A DNA stretch of 41,683 nucleotides from Chara braunii (lineage: Eukaryota > Streptophyta > Charophyceae > Charales > Characeae), in the NCBI GenBank assembly GCA_003427395.1, contig BFEA01000092.1, positions 2,172,008 to 2,213,690 on the forward strand, given 5' to 3'. The notes under the pieces are model-generated. The model saw nothing but the letters and a program-made list of their open reading frames with translations. It searched no databases and was not told where the DNA came from. A program made the translations under genes and the position numbers. Shown here piece after piece: positions 1-11,141 of the stretch (positions within the stretch are counted from its first letter, which is position 1; every line of letters begins with the position of its first letter).

Positions 1-595
1 GGATTGGGGTGTCCGGTCTGAAGATTGATTTCGGCCACGTGCCTAGGACCCTTACTTTTCTAAGGAGGAAGAAGTCTAGTACAGCTGATTCAACCTCGCA
101 GTTCCAGATAGTTGGCATGTCCGTACTGGTGTGGGTGATCGGGAAGGAGAGGAAAGTAGCAGTGGTGTGAGATCCTTGCTGCATGTGGGAGAACTGATAG
201 GCTCTTGTGGGGGATGCGTCTTGAATCTTAAGGCCCCAATCGCCCGGACTCCACCGTTCATCTTTAACCAAGATGTCTTTCCACTCCTGTGGAATGCGAT
301 CGAGAATATAGTGGAGATTGTTCCCTCGTTTATGACATCCTTTTAGTCGGCCACTGAGTTCTTGTTCCGTTATCCAGTCTTTTCTGTCCTCTTTCCATAG
401 GTGATCTACTTTCCAGATACCGTTCTTGACCCAGGACAACCATCTTTGTTCGAGGAAAAGTGGGTTGTTAGCTTCATTAGTTAACCACTCATTGCCAAAA
501 AGCGGTTGCCTTAATACTTCGTCCTTGGATTTAGGTCTCTTTGTCTTGTCAGAAAATATTTTCCTCCATGAACAGAGTAGTGCCGGCCAGTAGGG
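1..595 (-). pseudogene. LINE ORF2 C-terminal fragment
   Basis: Read on the minus strand, this translates into the region downstream of the reverse transcriptase in a LINE ORF2. It aligns by eye with the same region of the LINE at 17800-18200: both have RWLSW, then a hydrophobic stretch with HLW, a DW..EQ motif, LKGC, and an IP..W motif. The frame is open from about 560 down to about 75, unusually well kept for this window. The fragment runs off the left edge, so its 3' end is not visible. Upstream RT and endonuclease parts are absent: at about 600 the sequence changes to an unrelated tandem repeat. Divergence from LINE1 suggests a different subfamily. The reading as a LINE is secure; the exact right boundary is not. 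Confidence 0.75.
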
Positions 596-617
596 TGTGG
601 GAGGATCCGGAGATACA

Positions 618-1055
618 GGGTCATCCGCACAGGACTCCGGACATGTCCGGATTATCCGGAAATTCCCGGAAATCCGGACTACCGGATCAAGCTGGGAAAT
701 GCGAAATGCGGCGTCCGGTGTCCGGATCTGTCTGGATGACTTGTCCGCCGCTGCCATGGTTCAAACCAAACACTGACAGTTAACCACCTGCGTGGTGCAA
801 AGGCTCAGCTTCCCCACTCTTACTTTTGTCAAGCCAGGGTCATCCGCACAGGACTCCGGACATGTCCGGATTATCCGGAAATTCCCGGAAATCCGGACTA
901 CGGGATCAAGCTGGGAAATGCGAAATGAGGCGTCCGGTGTCCGGATCTGTCCGGATGACTTGTCCGCTGCTGCCATGGTTTAAATCAAACACTGACAGTT
1001 AACCACCTACGGGGTGCAAAGCTTCAGCTTCCCCGCTCTTACTTTTGTCAAGCTG
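618..1055. repeat. 219-bp tandem repeat, two copies, TCCGGA-rich
   Basis: Copy 1 (618-836) and copy 2 (837-1055) are nearly identical head-to-tail units. Each carries many TCCGGA or CCGGA palindromes close together in its first 130 bases, followed by a stretch containing TTAACCACCT and CTTACTTTTGTCAAG. No coding potential is recognised. It abuts the truncated LINE on its left. Confidence 0.9.
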
Positions 1056-1395
1056 AATTTGCTACATACCAGCTAGGACCGCAGTCTGGGTCTGCTATGG
1101 CCATTCTCTCCAGTTCTCAACCATTTCCGGCTTCGTGTGCATCATCCTCGCACAAGTTTCATGGAAATCCTTTCCTACTGACTGACAGAGTCTAATAATC
1201 TCTAATTGCTTTCATTCCTGAAGATTGGATTCTGACTTTTGCACTATGGACCTTTTGATCAACTGCCCTCATTCTGTATCATTCTGCCACCAGTGAGGCA
1301 CAGGACTCGGTCCATTTTAGCCCTTGCTTGACTGCAAAGAAAACTCAATGTGGTGACAGTTGTGAGCATTTGATTCCTTGAACTGTGATTTGCAG
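1056..1395. other. Probable intron, nothing recognised
   Basis: This is non-repetitive sequence with no recognisable reading frame. It ends in a splice-acceptor-like TTTGCAG immediately before the coiled-coil exon. Confidence 0.4.
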
Positions 1396-1554
1396 GCTCT
1401 CGGACAACAACTACAAGCAAAAGATAATATTATTGCAGGGATGGAAAAAACTGTTGAGAAATTGCAAAATGAGAAAAAGGAGCTGGAAGCACAGAAAGAT
1501 AAGCTGGAAGAGGGATGGAATCGTACATGCCAACAGTTGGAGCACCATCAAAAG
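1396..1554 (+). CDS. Candidate host-gene exon, coiled coil
   Basis: This 159-base segment is open as 53 codons. It is preceded by TTTGCAG (acceptor) and followed by GTATTG (donor-like), so it would be a phase 0-0 exon. It starts ALGQQLQAKD and continues with a heptad-like pattern of Leu/Ile and charged residues through KNEKKELEAQ-type sequence, ending EHHQK. That is typical of a coiled coil. The flanks do not resemble the transposons seen elsewhere. I do not recognise the protein family. It could be an internal exon of the same + strand gene as the other phase-0 exons at 19651, 35364 and 38159, but this is inference. Confidence 0.55.
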
Positions 1555-2656
1555 GTATTGTACCATACATGCTTCACACTACCCAAAGTGGATGTGAGAA
1601 GGGGCAGACTGCATATCAAAATTCAGAGTGAAGGTGTGGGCTCTCCTTCACCCCAGCCCACTTAGCCTATTGGTTAGGCACCCAGTGGGCAAGTGGAAGG
1701 TTGTGTGTTTGGTTCTCGGATCTGACAGTGCGGCTTCCCTACCTTTACTTCACTTTCAATGTCAAGGACAGAGTCAGGCTGCACACTTGCAGACGTTTCA
1801 GATGCTGAGGCGGACACTTGGTTTGGCGTCATAATAGGACCAACGAATCATGGGTGCATAGATAAAATTGGACACAGAGAGGAAGGAAGTTTTGGCTATC
1901 CAAGTAATGGTGGCAGGAAAGGACAAACGAGAATTGACAAGTCAAAGGAACACGATGCTCTGAGGAGTGCATGGGTACCATCACAGGTAGAGGAGAAGGG
2001 GAATGTCTAGTAAGACTTCTCAAAGACATGAGGTGTAGGGACTGAGCATGAGCAAGGAGATAGAGCAACACAGCTTTCTCAGAGATGAGAACTCAGTAAG
2101 GGTTCAGAATCTTCAGATGGACTCTTCACCCATAATGTGTGACAGCATTTGCATGTTACTAAACATAAAAAATTTTGATTCGTACCACCCAGATCTAAGT
2201 AGACTGGGGCGGAGGCCCAGATGCACCCAGATAGGCTTGAGGCCATGCTTGGCCGAGGAGTAGGATGAATGTTTTGTCATGGCTGTAGATCGTGGAGCAT
2301 CTGATGGGTGAATGTTTTCTGAAAATTTTGACCAATATGTGTACGCCCCACAGCCTGCTTGAAGAAGAAGAAAAGCAAATCTGTTTACCATACTTGTGGC
2401 GCACAGTGCCCATGCACCCGTGCACGTGCATTCAGCGCGTTGTACCCCCTAAAAATAGGGGTTGACAAAAAAGTTGGGGAGGGATGGATTGTGGTAGCAT
2501 GCCATGTTCCTCCCCTCGTAAAAATACTAGTTCCCCCTGCAAAAAGAGAAAAAAAAAGGGGCCGCGCTCAACATCAGCTCCAAAACTTTCGTTGTGTGTG
2601 TCTGAAAGGATTCATGTGCCTAAGCAGTCCGGCCCCTGTACGGCATCCCATTTTCA
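1555..2656. other. Probable intron, no gene recognised
   Basis: This is mixed-composition sequence. Around 1660-1750 there is a weak tRNA-like pattern (TTGGTTAGGCA followed about 45 bases later by GTTTGGTTCTC) that could be a decayed SINE promoter. Short open frames here show no recognisable domain. Confidence 0.35.
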
Positions 2657-2724
2657 TTTGTATCATAGGGCCACACTTAGAACTTTTTCATTTGGATCAT
2701 AGGGCCACACTTAGAACTTTCCAG
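2657..2724. repeat. 34-bp tandem duplication
   Basis: Two adjacent copies of a 34-base unit containing ATCATAGGGCCACACTTAG, with almost no differences between them. Confidence 0.85.
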
Positions 2725-3344
2725 TAGATACTGCAGCAGACAAAATAGAGATCCGTTCGATAAGGCCCAGGGACAGTAGACGCCCCTAGTAGTCAGTCAG
2801 TTGGGAGTCAGTGTGTCCTGTCCCGGGGTCAAGTCACAGCTCAGTCCCAGGGAAGGCCCACGCCAGTCCGAGTCTTTGTCGGCCACGACAGGGCCACAAG
2901 TGGTTAATGGGGACCCCCACTTTCAGCTCCTGACTAACGGGTCCAAAACTGAAATTCGGGTTTGGGAACTTTGGGGGTCAATTTTTATTATTATTATTAT
3001 TATTTTTGCCTGTTTTTGTTTTGGGTTTTGTTATAAATGGCATGAGAAGTTGTCTGAAAATTAAGGGCTCCGTTGACCGCCTCTCCCACACTGTTGACTA
3101 CTTGCTCTCCATACACTGTGCATCCTGCCAGGAACTTGGCACTGAATAACGCTGCGGTGCTTCCGCATATGCGGAATCGAAGAAAGAGGGAGATCCTGAC
3201 TGCTAGGCCACCTTTGTTCTGTGCGGGAGTGCCTCCGATATGGCCCGTGGCCATGCCTATCAGGCCCCGCCGAGTGCGGGGCATCATAGCTGCCGTGTAG
3301 GATAGCTGAGAGAGAGAGGAGAAGGCAAAGGACATTCAGAGACA
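2725..3344. other. Non-coding stretch with an (ATT)n run
   Basis: No gene is recognised. It contains an (ATT)n run at about 2985-3006. The remainder is ordinary mixed sequence leading into the CA/GA microsatellite. Confidence 0.4.
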
Positions 3345-3434
<90 letters not shown>

Positions 3435-3435
3435 N

Positions 3436-3504
<69 letters not shown>
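3345..3504. repeat. Compound microsatellite (CA)n(GA)n
   Basis: About 26 CA units (to 3396) are followed by about 53 GA units, with one ambiguous base at 3435. Long open frames across it are artefacts of the dinucleotide repeat. Confidence 0.97.
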
Positions 3505-3508
<4 letters not shown>

Positions 3509-4327
3509 ACTTGTGCTATGCCCAGACTTGGACAAGAGATTGGGACTGAGACTATCTTGGGACGATTGTGAGACGCTATTATGATTCGCAGACACATTGA
3601 GTTGCAGTCTCTTCTTCTTCTTCTGTCCCACTGTCGCCTCATTCCCTGCCTACTTCCTCTGTGGGATTACCTCGCTATGAGTGTGGCGCAAGGCAGCCCT
3701 TTCTTCTGTGTACGAGCCCACCTTGCCCATATGTGTATGTCATGTCCAGAGTCGGATGAGTCCGATCTGTGCATTTTCCGTCTTACGCTGCATTACATTG
3801 TTGCTTTCTCACACTTTTGTGATTCCCTCGATCCGCACCATGCAAAGACAGGCGTGTGTCAATTCCTCAAGGCAGTCGGACTCGAAGCAGGGTGGCAACG
3901 CCCGCCATCGCTTCAGCCGAAGACGAAGAAGACGCCCTATCCACGCGTGCGCGAGGTTCTCCACGAGGGGATAAGCACTCCTGCAGCCCGATGCGCCACA
4001 CGAACGGCATCTTCACAAGAACGAAGCCGCCTTCACGGGTACAACCGACTTCTCATAGATCGACATTCCAGCCCGCTGCCTCCCTCACACAAGGGAAGCA
4101 TCCCTCCTCTGGCAAGTACCTGACCTGGCATCCAACGCGCTTCAAGCGCGGCTTCTCCACGAAGAAGCAGCTGTCATGGGAAGTTCGGCCGGCCGACCAA
4201 AGCCAGCCAGTCTCGAGTTGTCATCGCAAGGCATGAAGTAGCAGCCCTACCGCCCCCTCCTTTGAAGACACGCCGAGTGGACCTGTTGCCGACACGCTGA
4301 GTTCAAACTCACCCCAGGCTTCCCCCT
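3505..4327. other. Unassigned stretch
   Basis: A 180-codon open frame on the + strand (3581-4123) crosses this stretch. It overlaps open frames in the other two + frames and contains no recognisable domain, so I do not call a gene. It may be the 5' flank or 5' UTR of the LINE that follows. Confidence 0.3.
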
Positions 4328-4590
4328 GACGCGTGAGATTCATTCCCCCACTCTCGCTACCCCTTCTTCCCATTTCCCTCATCCGCCATCGTCTTTCACC
4401 TTGCTCTTTCCACTATCCTCCTCCCCTGCTGTCCCTCTCCCACCAACTCCACTCGCCCCAAGCCTCTCCCTGACGCGTGAGATTCATTCCCTCCCTCTCT
4501 CTATCCCTTCTCCCCATTTCCCTCATCCACCATCGTCTTGCACCTTGCTCTTTCCACGATCCTCCTCCTCACTGGGCCTCTCCCACTAAC
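4328..4590. repeat. 144-bp tandem duplication, pyrimidine-rich
   Basis: Two head-to-tail copies begin with GACGCGTGAGATTCATTCC at 4328 and 4472. The second is partial (about 119 bases). Both are strongly C/T biased on the + strand. Confidence 0.85.
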
Positions 4591-5496
4591 TCCACACTTC
4601 ACATAGCCCTCACCTCAAACCAGCACAAGCCCGCGCCTTAGAGGACTTCATTCTTCTCGTGATCCAGTGAGGAGAACCTTCCCAAGCTCTCCAAGCGGAA
4701 CCAGAGATAAAAAGATACCACACATCCACACATCTCACCACATACCAGACTAGCGAAGAACACTCACCGCACCCCACGCACGTAGAAACCCTATGTCACT
4801 CGCTCGCCTACCGTCACACAGCATACCTCCCCTCCCCTCCGCCCCCCCGGCCCGCCCCCATAGCCAAAACTCCATCGGGCAGCCACACTGGCCTCGAACA
4901 TTCCTGACTCCACGGTCTTTACGGCAACCTGTCCAATCAAAAGAGTAAGCAAATACGAATCTCTCGCATTCTATCCGTTCTGGTTCCTGCAGCTGTGTAG
5001 TGCTCCATTCCCCCATACATGCTCGAGCCCAGGCCCGAGCATAGGCCTGAGTCGTGCAGATTAACAATAGAATCAAGATCAAGCAAGCAACAAACTCGTT
5101 AGAACAAAGAGGTTAGTAGAAAAGGAAAATTCAACGAAAACACACGTGAAGTTGTGAACATATAGACTAACACAAAAAAAAAGAAAAAGCGATGATTCAG
5201 TAAATGCAAAAAAACACAAGGCGAACAGCCCATCGGCCCCAACCAGTATTGTAACTGATGAGTTCTCCCGCACATAAACACTCGAAAAAAGAAGCAAAAA
5301 AAGAGCAGACTCGTAACGAGAAGCAAACGAACCCCGTTTTGACCACCCAGTCCAGAAAAATAAGTAAAACAATAGCTTACTATGCAGACTAGCATCCTCT
5401 AGAAGCAAGCATGGCTCAGACCTACTAACGACGGTAAAGCGTGGTAGTAACCACCAAAACGGCTACTTCTGAACTCCCTCTCAGAGTACGTCCAAA
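4591..5496. other. Unassigned stretch upstream of LINE1 ORF1
   Basis: The first half is C-rich and the second half A-rich. No domain is recognised in any frame. Its position suggests the 5' UTR of the LINE that begins at 5497 or before, but no 5' boundary or target-site duplication could be found by eye. Confidence 0.3.
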
Positions 5497-8078
5497 ATGG
5501 ACCACGAAACACCGCGCTTCCCTCTGGACGCACCACAAATCAAAGGAGAGAAAATCACGATCAAGGTTAGAAACACCAAAGACAGCACAAGAAGTGACTG
5601 CATGGGCTTACCCAAAAGACAAGATTGCTGACACGAAAACATTAAAACGGAAGTTGACAAGTTCTCTCTGCTCGGCCTGGGAAGAAACATGATGATCGCA
5701 GTGTTCAAAGATGCACATCAAGCGACACACCTGTGAGAGAAACACGAGACATTGAACTGCAATGGCTCGGTCTGCACCCTGTCACGCTGGAAATTGGAAA
5801 CAGCCCAGCGAGCTGCAGTCTCGCCGGCGGCAGCCTACAAACAGCGATTGATGAGGGACGAATTCTCGGTACAATTCGATAACATCCCCCCGGGAGGTCA
5901 CCCCCTGACCAAGGATCGACTGGAGGTGGAGTACCCAACCAACAAGGTCGTAAGATGGGTCCTCCCCACGCCCAATTTCCTAGCCCCCCACTGTGATTCA
6001 GTCACAGCAATCCTGGAAGTGCTCACCGATGACCCGCCAGTTTTCCCAGAAGAATGGCAATGCGTCATTGAAGACAAAGTTTTATCTGTAACAGTCTCCA
6101 CCAAGGACTCGTCTTTTTTTTTTTTTTTTTTTTTTTTTTTCAAGTCGAAAGTCCCGAATACGACTTTTCAAAGAATGTATCAGTGAAGCACAGAAACTGC
6201 CGGATGCAAGCATCCGGTTGGCAGAACGACAAAGAGAGAGGCCACCTGGGCACAGGCCCCACATGCCCGCGTTCCACTCAACAGAAAAATCTCAGACAAA
6301 ACATGCTAGTGGAGGTGGAGGAAGCGAAAGGGATCTGGTTTGTCAACGACTCAGAATATGATGGTTGGGTCTTCGATGACAACATCCTAGAACCCAAATG
6401 GATTTAGACATATACAAATACCACCCCGACGGTCAAACAATCAGACATCTTCCCACCATCGGACAGCAAATGCCATCATGTGGGAGCGAAGAAGATCACC
6501 GGGATACCAGGGACAATCCACTCAGATCAGATCATCGACTCTCAAGCAGTCAAGGAAGAGAAGAAACATGAGGACCTGATGTGGGATCTGGAGTCCATCA
6601 GGCAACAAACGGCCTACTCTTTCCCCAACTCAGAAGATGACGACAGTGTCCTTGACAAGCCAAACTGATTATCGACAGATGCTATCCACTGACCGACCCC
6701 TCTCTCAAAAGACAGGCCTCCCCCCAAAAAGCAGACAATAACGAATCCAGTGGGAACAAAAAAAGAAAAGGCAGCATACCTAGAGAGGGAAGTGACCTCT
6801 TTGGCGATCAGAACCCACAGGCCTCCCTGCAGGGTGTAGGTCCCAGGCCAAAAACGGACCAGGACCTGTCTCAGAGGGATATGGACACATCTCCTACCAA
6901 AAAGAACCAGGCAGGAAGATCAAAAGACAAGGCAGATTCCCCCATCCAGTGGCTGCAGGAATACCTAGAAAATTCCAAAAATGAGAGGGAGAAGGAGTTC
7001 GACATCCGGGTGGCATGCATGAAACATCAGGACAAGACAGGCAAAAACAACAGGAACTCTATAGCAGGCATCCGCACATCAGCAAACTCGTATGATGTCT
7101 TGATACAGCAGAGCGAGCTATCAGAATTCAGCCCCTCCAGATACCACGAGAAGAAAAGGGAAAGAGAAGTCTCGTGCGACGAATATGAGTCCAGCGCAGA
7201 TACACAGTCCCACAAGGACCCGATCAGAGATATGGTCCCTAAAAAGTGGAAACCATCGAAAGGCAGGGATAAACGAACCAGAAAATCTCAGACACACACC
7301 ACTGGCAAAGAAAGCGAATAGAGATCCCACAAATGAGAGAGAACCGTTGTCGTCGAACAGACCAAATGCCTGTTCGACCATAACGAGGAATACTGCAGAA
7401 AACAAAAAAAAGAATACTGCACAATCCAAAATGTCGTTGAGAACAAGGCTCCCCACATCGCTGAGAAAGAAGCCTCGGACTGCAAGACTATCAGGGCTGT
7501 CAGGTCCCTGGTCCCCGTCCGCTATAGGAAGAAATTAGGAGAATGCCAAGTGGCCACCGATGTATCCTTTGCTATTCCGACTGTGGGAGACCAGCGGACA
7601 CTGGCCAAAACCATCAGAGAAGGAATCTCTGAAGATTTCCCTTCGGGGGTCTTCAGAATCCCCTACTTTCGTACAGAAAACCCTAAAGCGACAGACCAGT
7701 ATCCAGATTCAGCCAAGTCCTTTGAACTGAGCTCTGCTGTACAGCACTGTTGCAGGCAAGAGGTGCCCAACAACGGTCATGGCTGATTCCCTGGCCTCCA
7801 TCATCAGATCCCGCATCCTCTCCACGGAGCACTCCTTGCGGGACGAAGCCGTGCCACTAGACGTGGAACCCGAGGATGACGACGGGAGCGTGGGAGAGGA
7901 CGACGATGATGTACTGGTCGATAGGGTCTCCCCTGACAGCGCTGGGATGGGCACCACGCCGGCGCCCGAGGGCAGCATGGGTGAGTATAGCCTGGGGTCC
8001 ACAGTGGGAAAGGGAGACAACGAGGACAGTAGAGGGTCCACAACAGACAGCGCGGGGACCGCGGCAGCGCTCAATTAG
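5497..8078 (+). pseudogene. LINE1 ORF1 (nucleic-acid-binding protein), broken
   Basis: An ATG at 5497 opens a frame starting MDHETPRFPL. It contains early stops (for example near 5628 and 5732) and frameshifts. The segment 5875-6112 reads FDNIPPGGHP onward and matches the LINE2 ORF1 segment at 22930-23160. The zinc knuckle expected next is largely destroyed by an insertion at 6113, and only its last part (RGHLGTGPTCP) remains. WFVNDSEYDGWVFDDN at about 6337-6386 matches WFVRDAKYIGWVFNDN of LINE2. The conserved C-terminal part continues at 7370-7780. A 99-codon acidic frame (7779-8078) ends it. In the family this protein binds the element RNA. Here it is non-functional. Confidence 0.7.
6113..6232 (-). 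mobile_element. Short poly(A)-tailed insertion in LINE1 ORF1
   Basis: Compared with LINE2, about 120 bases replace the start of the zinc knuckle here. On the minus strand the insert is about 90 bases of unrelated sequence followed by a run of about 25 A. That is the signature of a small retroposed RNA or SINE. The body can form an 8-bp hairpin with arms CCGGATGC and GCATCCGG, and a second stem AAGTCG/CGACTT next to the tail. I compared it by eye with U6, tRNA and 5S and found no match. Its identity is unknown. No clear target-site duplication was found. Confidence 0.5.
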
Positions 8079-8205
8079 AGAACCTTGTCCACTAATCCAT
8101 CATTGCAACCACACAATTCTTCACCACAATCCGCAAACATCAGAAGCAAATAAGAATTAAAACCGAACCCTCCCGAGGAACACAGCCCCAATAGAAGACA
8201 ACAGC

Positions 8206-8296
8206 TTGCTGGACAACGCCGTTAGAATTGATTGGCAAGCCAAGGGCCTGACAATCCACAACTGGAATGTCAACAGCCTTGGCAACATACTCACTG
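8206..8296 (+). pseudogene. LINE1 ORF2, N-terminal piece (EEP endonuclease start)
   Basis: This frame reads through LTIHNWNVNSLGN, matching the first catalytic-asparagine motif of the EEP (APE-type) endonuclease of LINEs (compare RSWNIHG in LINE2). The homology stops at 8296, where PLE sequence begins, and resumes at 14960 with GHLGRLDK-like sequence. The last codons before the break and the first after it join in frame. Confidence 0.7.
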
Positions 8297-9305
8297 TGAT
8301 GGCGGCAAGGAAAGTATTACAGCGGATAGTAGGAATACCGACGGGCAAGAGCAGCAGCCCCGCATTAGCATGCTTGTTGTGTGCACACTACGAATGCCTT
8401 TTTTTGGCCACACTCGGGAATGATAGGGCGTTGGTTCACGGATGTAGGCTAGTTGACGACGTATCTTTGTTTCTCGGTTTTCGGATTGACAAGATGGACA
8501 GTCTCGTTAAAGCCACTGAAATCATGGACAGCTTCGAGAAATGCTACCATCAGGGACTGACACTGGTCCGAACCGACGACAGCTCAGGGAGCTGGCCTTT
8601 CCTGGGATGCGAGGTAAGAATGTATATGTACCCCCCATAACTGACATGCATTGCAAGGATGGCAAACAGACCAAATATCCTCAAAGGGGGACATATTGTG
8701 ATCCAGGGTCTGCAGGACTTCGACTCGTACACGGCCAAAAGGATGAAGAGGGCCGTAATTACCGTCTGCCTTAACAGGATTTGGGACCATACATTGGACA
8801 AGATGGACGCTCGACCAGCGCTCCTGGGACTGAAGATTGAACTTGGGATCCAACGGTTCCCGGCGCATTTCTTCGACAAGCAACTGCGCAAGTTCTCCGA
8901 AGGAAGAGACGGGGCATGGGACCAATGGACCGACGTACTATGCGGATGGGACTAAGGACCTAGCGCGCAATGGAAAATTGACAAGCGGCAGGAAGAGAAT
9001 TGAGGCCAGACCGATGAAAAATACCGCCAGAAGTACGCACAGGATTCGAATGACTAATGTGGACGATACTGAGGATCGAAACGAAAAAGAAAAAGTGCGG
9101 GAACAGTTTTTCCCAATATTATTTTTCTTCCGACAAGAGAATGTGGACAGGAATATGGAGTAGGTACACGGAAAGTATTTTTTTCCGCCGAAACGTGTCT
9201 GGGCGGGGTTTTCGAACCACGTTTTGCACACGGCACGAGAAACTTTTTCTTTTTTTTAGCGGACTTCTTTCTTTTTTGAACGGACGGTAGCAGCAACACA
9301 GGTAC

Positions 9306-9313
9306 TATTTATA
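9306..9313 (+). promoter_or_regulatory. TATA-like box in PLE1 pseudo-LTR (copy A)
   Basis: TATTTATA lies 44 bases upstream of the hammerhead-like core at 9357 in the 3' non-coding region of copy A, and is conserved at 14476-14483 in copy B. In a tandem PLE this region could drive the downstream copy. This is suggested by position and motif only. Confidence 0.3.
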
Positions 9314-9356
9314 CGAGAGGAGAGAAGACACACTCACCTTCATTCTTCGTCCGCCC

Positions 9357-9387
9357 CTGATGACGCTGGTCTGGCGCCTGCAGAAAC
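9357..9387 (+). ncRNA. Hammerhead-like core in PLE1 pseudo-LTR (copy A)
   Basis: CTGATGA at 9357 and GAAAC at 9383 have the order and spacing of a hammerhead ribozyme core, with a short GC-rich potential stem II (CGC/GCG) between them. The same pair occurs in copy B at 14527-14557. Hammerheads are known in PLE pseudo-LTRs. I could not find a convincing stem III plus cleavage triplet, so this may be degenerate. Confidence 0.35.
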
Positions 9388-9867
9388 TGGTTGGGCATTT
9401 ACGCCAGTATGAGGCGAATAGGACGTTATGAACCTCATCACTAGTCTTGGAATTTCACGGTATACCTGATGGTGTAGTACTGCGAAGGCTAGACATTTGA
9501 ACTTCATGTACTTTCTTTCTCGATTTGACGAAGGCATTTTATATGTGTGCGTGTGTGCACGTGCGCCATAACGCGCACGAGCTCCTACTCTCTCTCTCTC
9601 TCCCTTCGTGTTTGTATTACGTATGATGTATGTGAAAAGGGTAAAACGAAGTGGTTGAAGGTGATGATGAGCGGGCACGGACACTAGATGGCACTAAACT
9701 ACTCGCTCTGACCTACGTTTGTCACGCACGGCAGGACATAGAGTACGGACATGAACTGACATCTCGACTCTTCGACTGTTCCAAGCTCACGACGAACGTG
9801 CTAACCTAACGGGAAATTGCACCTGTTCTCAAGGTGTGTACGACTATGGCGGACAACGGAGCTGAGC

Positions 9868-11141
9868 ATGAAAGTACCGAAGTGCTACAATTGTGGAGAG
9901 CCTGGACACCTATCACGTGGATGCATCAAGCCACGAAGATACCAACAGTGCGGAGAATCAAGCGGACAGAGCGCTAACTCGGCAACACAAAACAATGGCG
10001 AACGGCAGATCGTCGCCGTAAGAGGACTGGGCTCAATTCAGAGGTATAACGAGGTTACCAGGAGCGAAACTACGGGGGATATCACTCCAACCTTACCTCT
10101 AACAAGGACATTGCCGATGCAGTATTGATGATGACGGAATTTTGCGCCACTGTCATGGAAGAAAAGAAGATCGAAGCGGAGCGTCGCAAGGAGGAAGAAA
10201 ACCGACGAAAGAGAGAAGAAGAAGAAGCCAGACGAAGGGAAGAGAAGGAACGATGAGACAACGAAAAACTCAAGAAAGAAGAGGAACGAGAAGCAAGGTT
10301 CGCTCTACTGCTGGACAGCAAGGTCAACAAGAACGACAACGGATACCAAGTGATAGTCGAACAGCTAACCGAGCAAGCAAAATTAATCAAGCAGGCCGTA
10401 GACAAATTAAAAACTGGTAGTGCGAGTAATCCCACCATGATGGAAGACATGCGAAGAGATTTGTTACTACTACGAGAAGCAGAGTTAGAATGAAGCAGAA
10501 GAAAACGGGGAAAAGAGGTCGCAGATGGAATCGAAGATGAACCACCTGTTGTGAGATCACGCACCGTAGAAACCAAGACGAGTGAACATAGATTACAAGA
10601 ACAGATGGAGGCGATGCAGAAGCAACATCAAGAACAGATCCAGGCAATGAGGGAGGAAATCGATAGGCTGAAAGCTGCAAATGCAGCAACCAGCACTCCT
10701 TCAACATCAAACAAGAAGATCCCAAGTACGTCTGTGGCTGGTGGAAGAGGTCTCGATCGGCTTTTTGCACGAACGGAGCCAATCCGACGGGGGGCAACAA
10801 GCACTAGAACTGCACGTGAAGAACAGGAAACGGATGAACCACTTGGATTCGACCGCATCCTCCCGGGGAGAAAGGTGGTTGTGGCAGGACCGGGAGCCGA
10901 AGGAAGACTGCGGTTCATTGATGATACGAAGCGGCATTTGAGGAACAAGAACGTTAAACAGTTGGAGAAGATCTGCAAAGATGAAAAATTAAAACGGGCG
11001 AGTTGGCGCAAGGAGGATATGATAGATAGTCTAGCTGAGCAGCGCGCCATCAACGCATATGGGAGGCAGACGGCTGGCGAACCTGTCAGGATTGCCGAAC
11101 CCGTAGAACCAGAGGCCAATGGGAACGAGACGAGTGATTAA
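9868..11141 (+). pseudogene. PLE1 ORF1: gag-like protein with CCHC zinc knuckle
   Basis: From the ATG at 9868 the frame contains CYNCGEPGHLSRGC (9883-9924), a textbook CCHC zinc knuckle of the type that binds nucleic acid in retroelement Gag proteins. A frameshift near 10080 leads into a long, highly charged coiled coil (10155-10680; runs of E, K and R). It is broken by two TGA stops, at about 10254 and 10491, each where a CGA arginine codon would fit. A second coiled coil around 10600-10670 is followed by a Ser/Thr-rich linker. The segment at about 10930-11040 (LRNKNVKQLEKICKD onward to DMIDSLAEQRA) resembles a SAP DNA-binding helix pair. The frame ends at 11141, overlapping the next ORF by 23 bases in another frame. 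Function as an RNA chaperone or packaging protein is inferred from the family. Confidence 0.65.

Larger units (their letters stand above)
8297..9790 (+). mobile_element. PLE1 copy A: 5'-truncated Penelope-like element
   Basis: From 8297 the sequence is nearly identical to 13215-14959 of copy B. It starts inside the RT, just before motif B (GIPTGKSSSPALACLL), and keeps motif C as RLVDDVSLF. It then has the thumb region and about 840 bases of 3' non-coding sequence ending TTCCAAGCTCACG at 9790. Copy B begins directly after it. An upstream 5'-truncated copy joined head-to-tail to a longer one is the usual PLE arrangement, where the upstream copy acts as a pseudo-LTR. Copy A lacks the plastid insert found in copy B. 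It has internal stops and is not functional. Confidence 0.85.

Noticed and set aside
1656-1750. tRNA-derived SINE promoter
   Set aside because: A-box-like and B-box-like words are present, but the B box is poor and no element ends or second copy are visible.
3061-3642. Minus-strand frames with SLSLSL and CVCVCV runs
   Set aside because: Direct translation of the CA/GA microsatellite.
3581-4236. Overlapping + strand open frames up to 180 codons
   Set aside because: Open in all three frames at once, no recognisable motif and no splice or start context that favours one.
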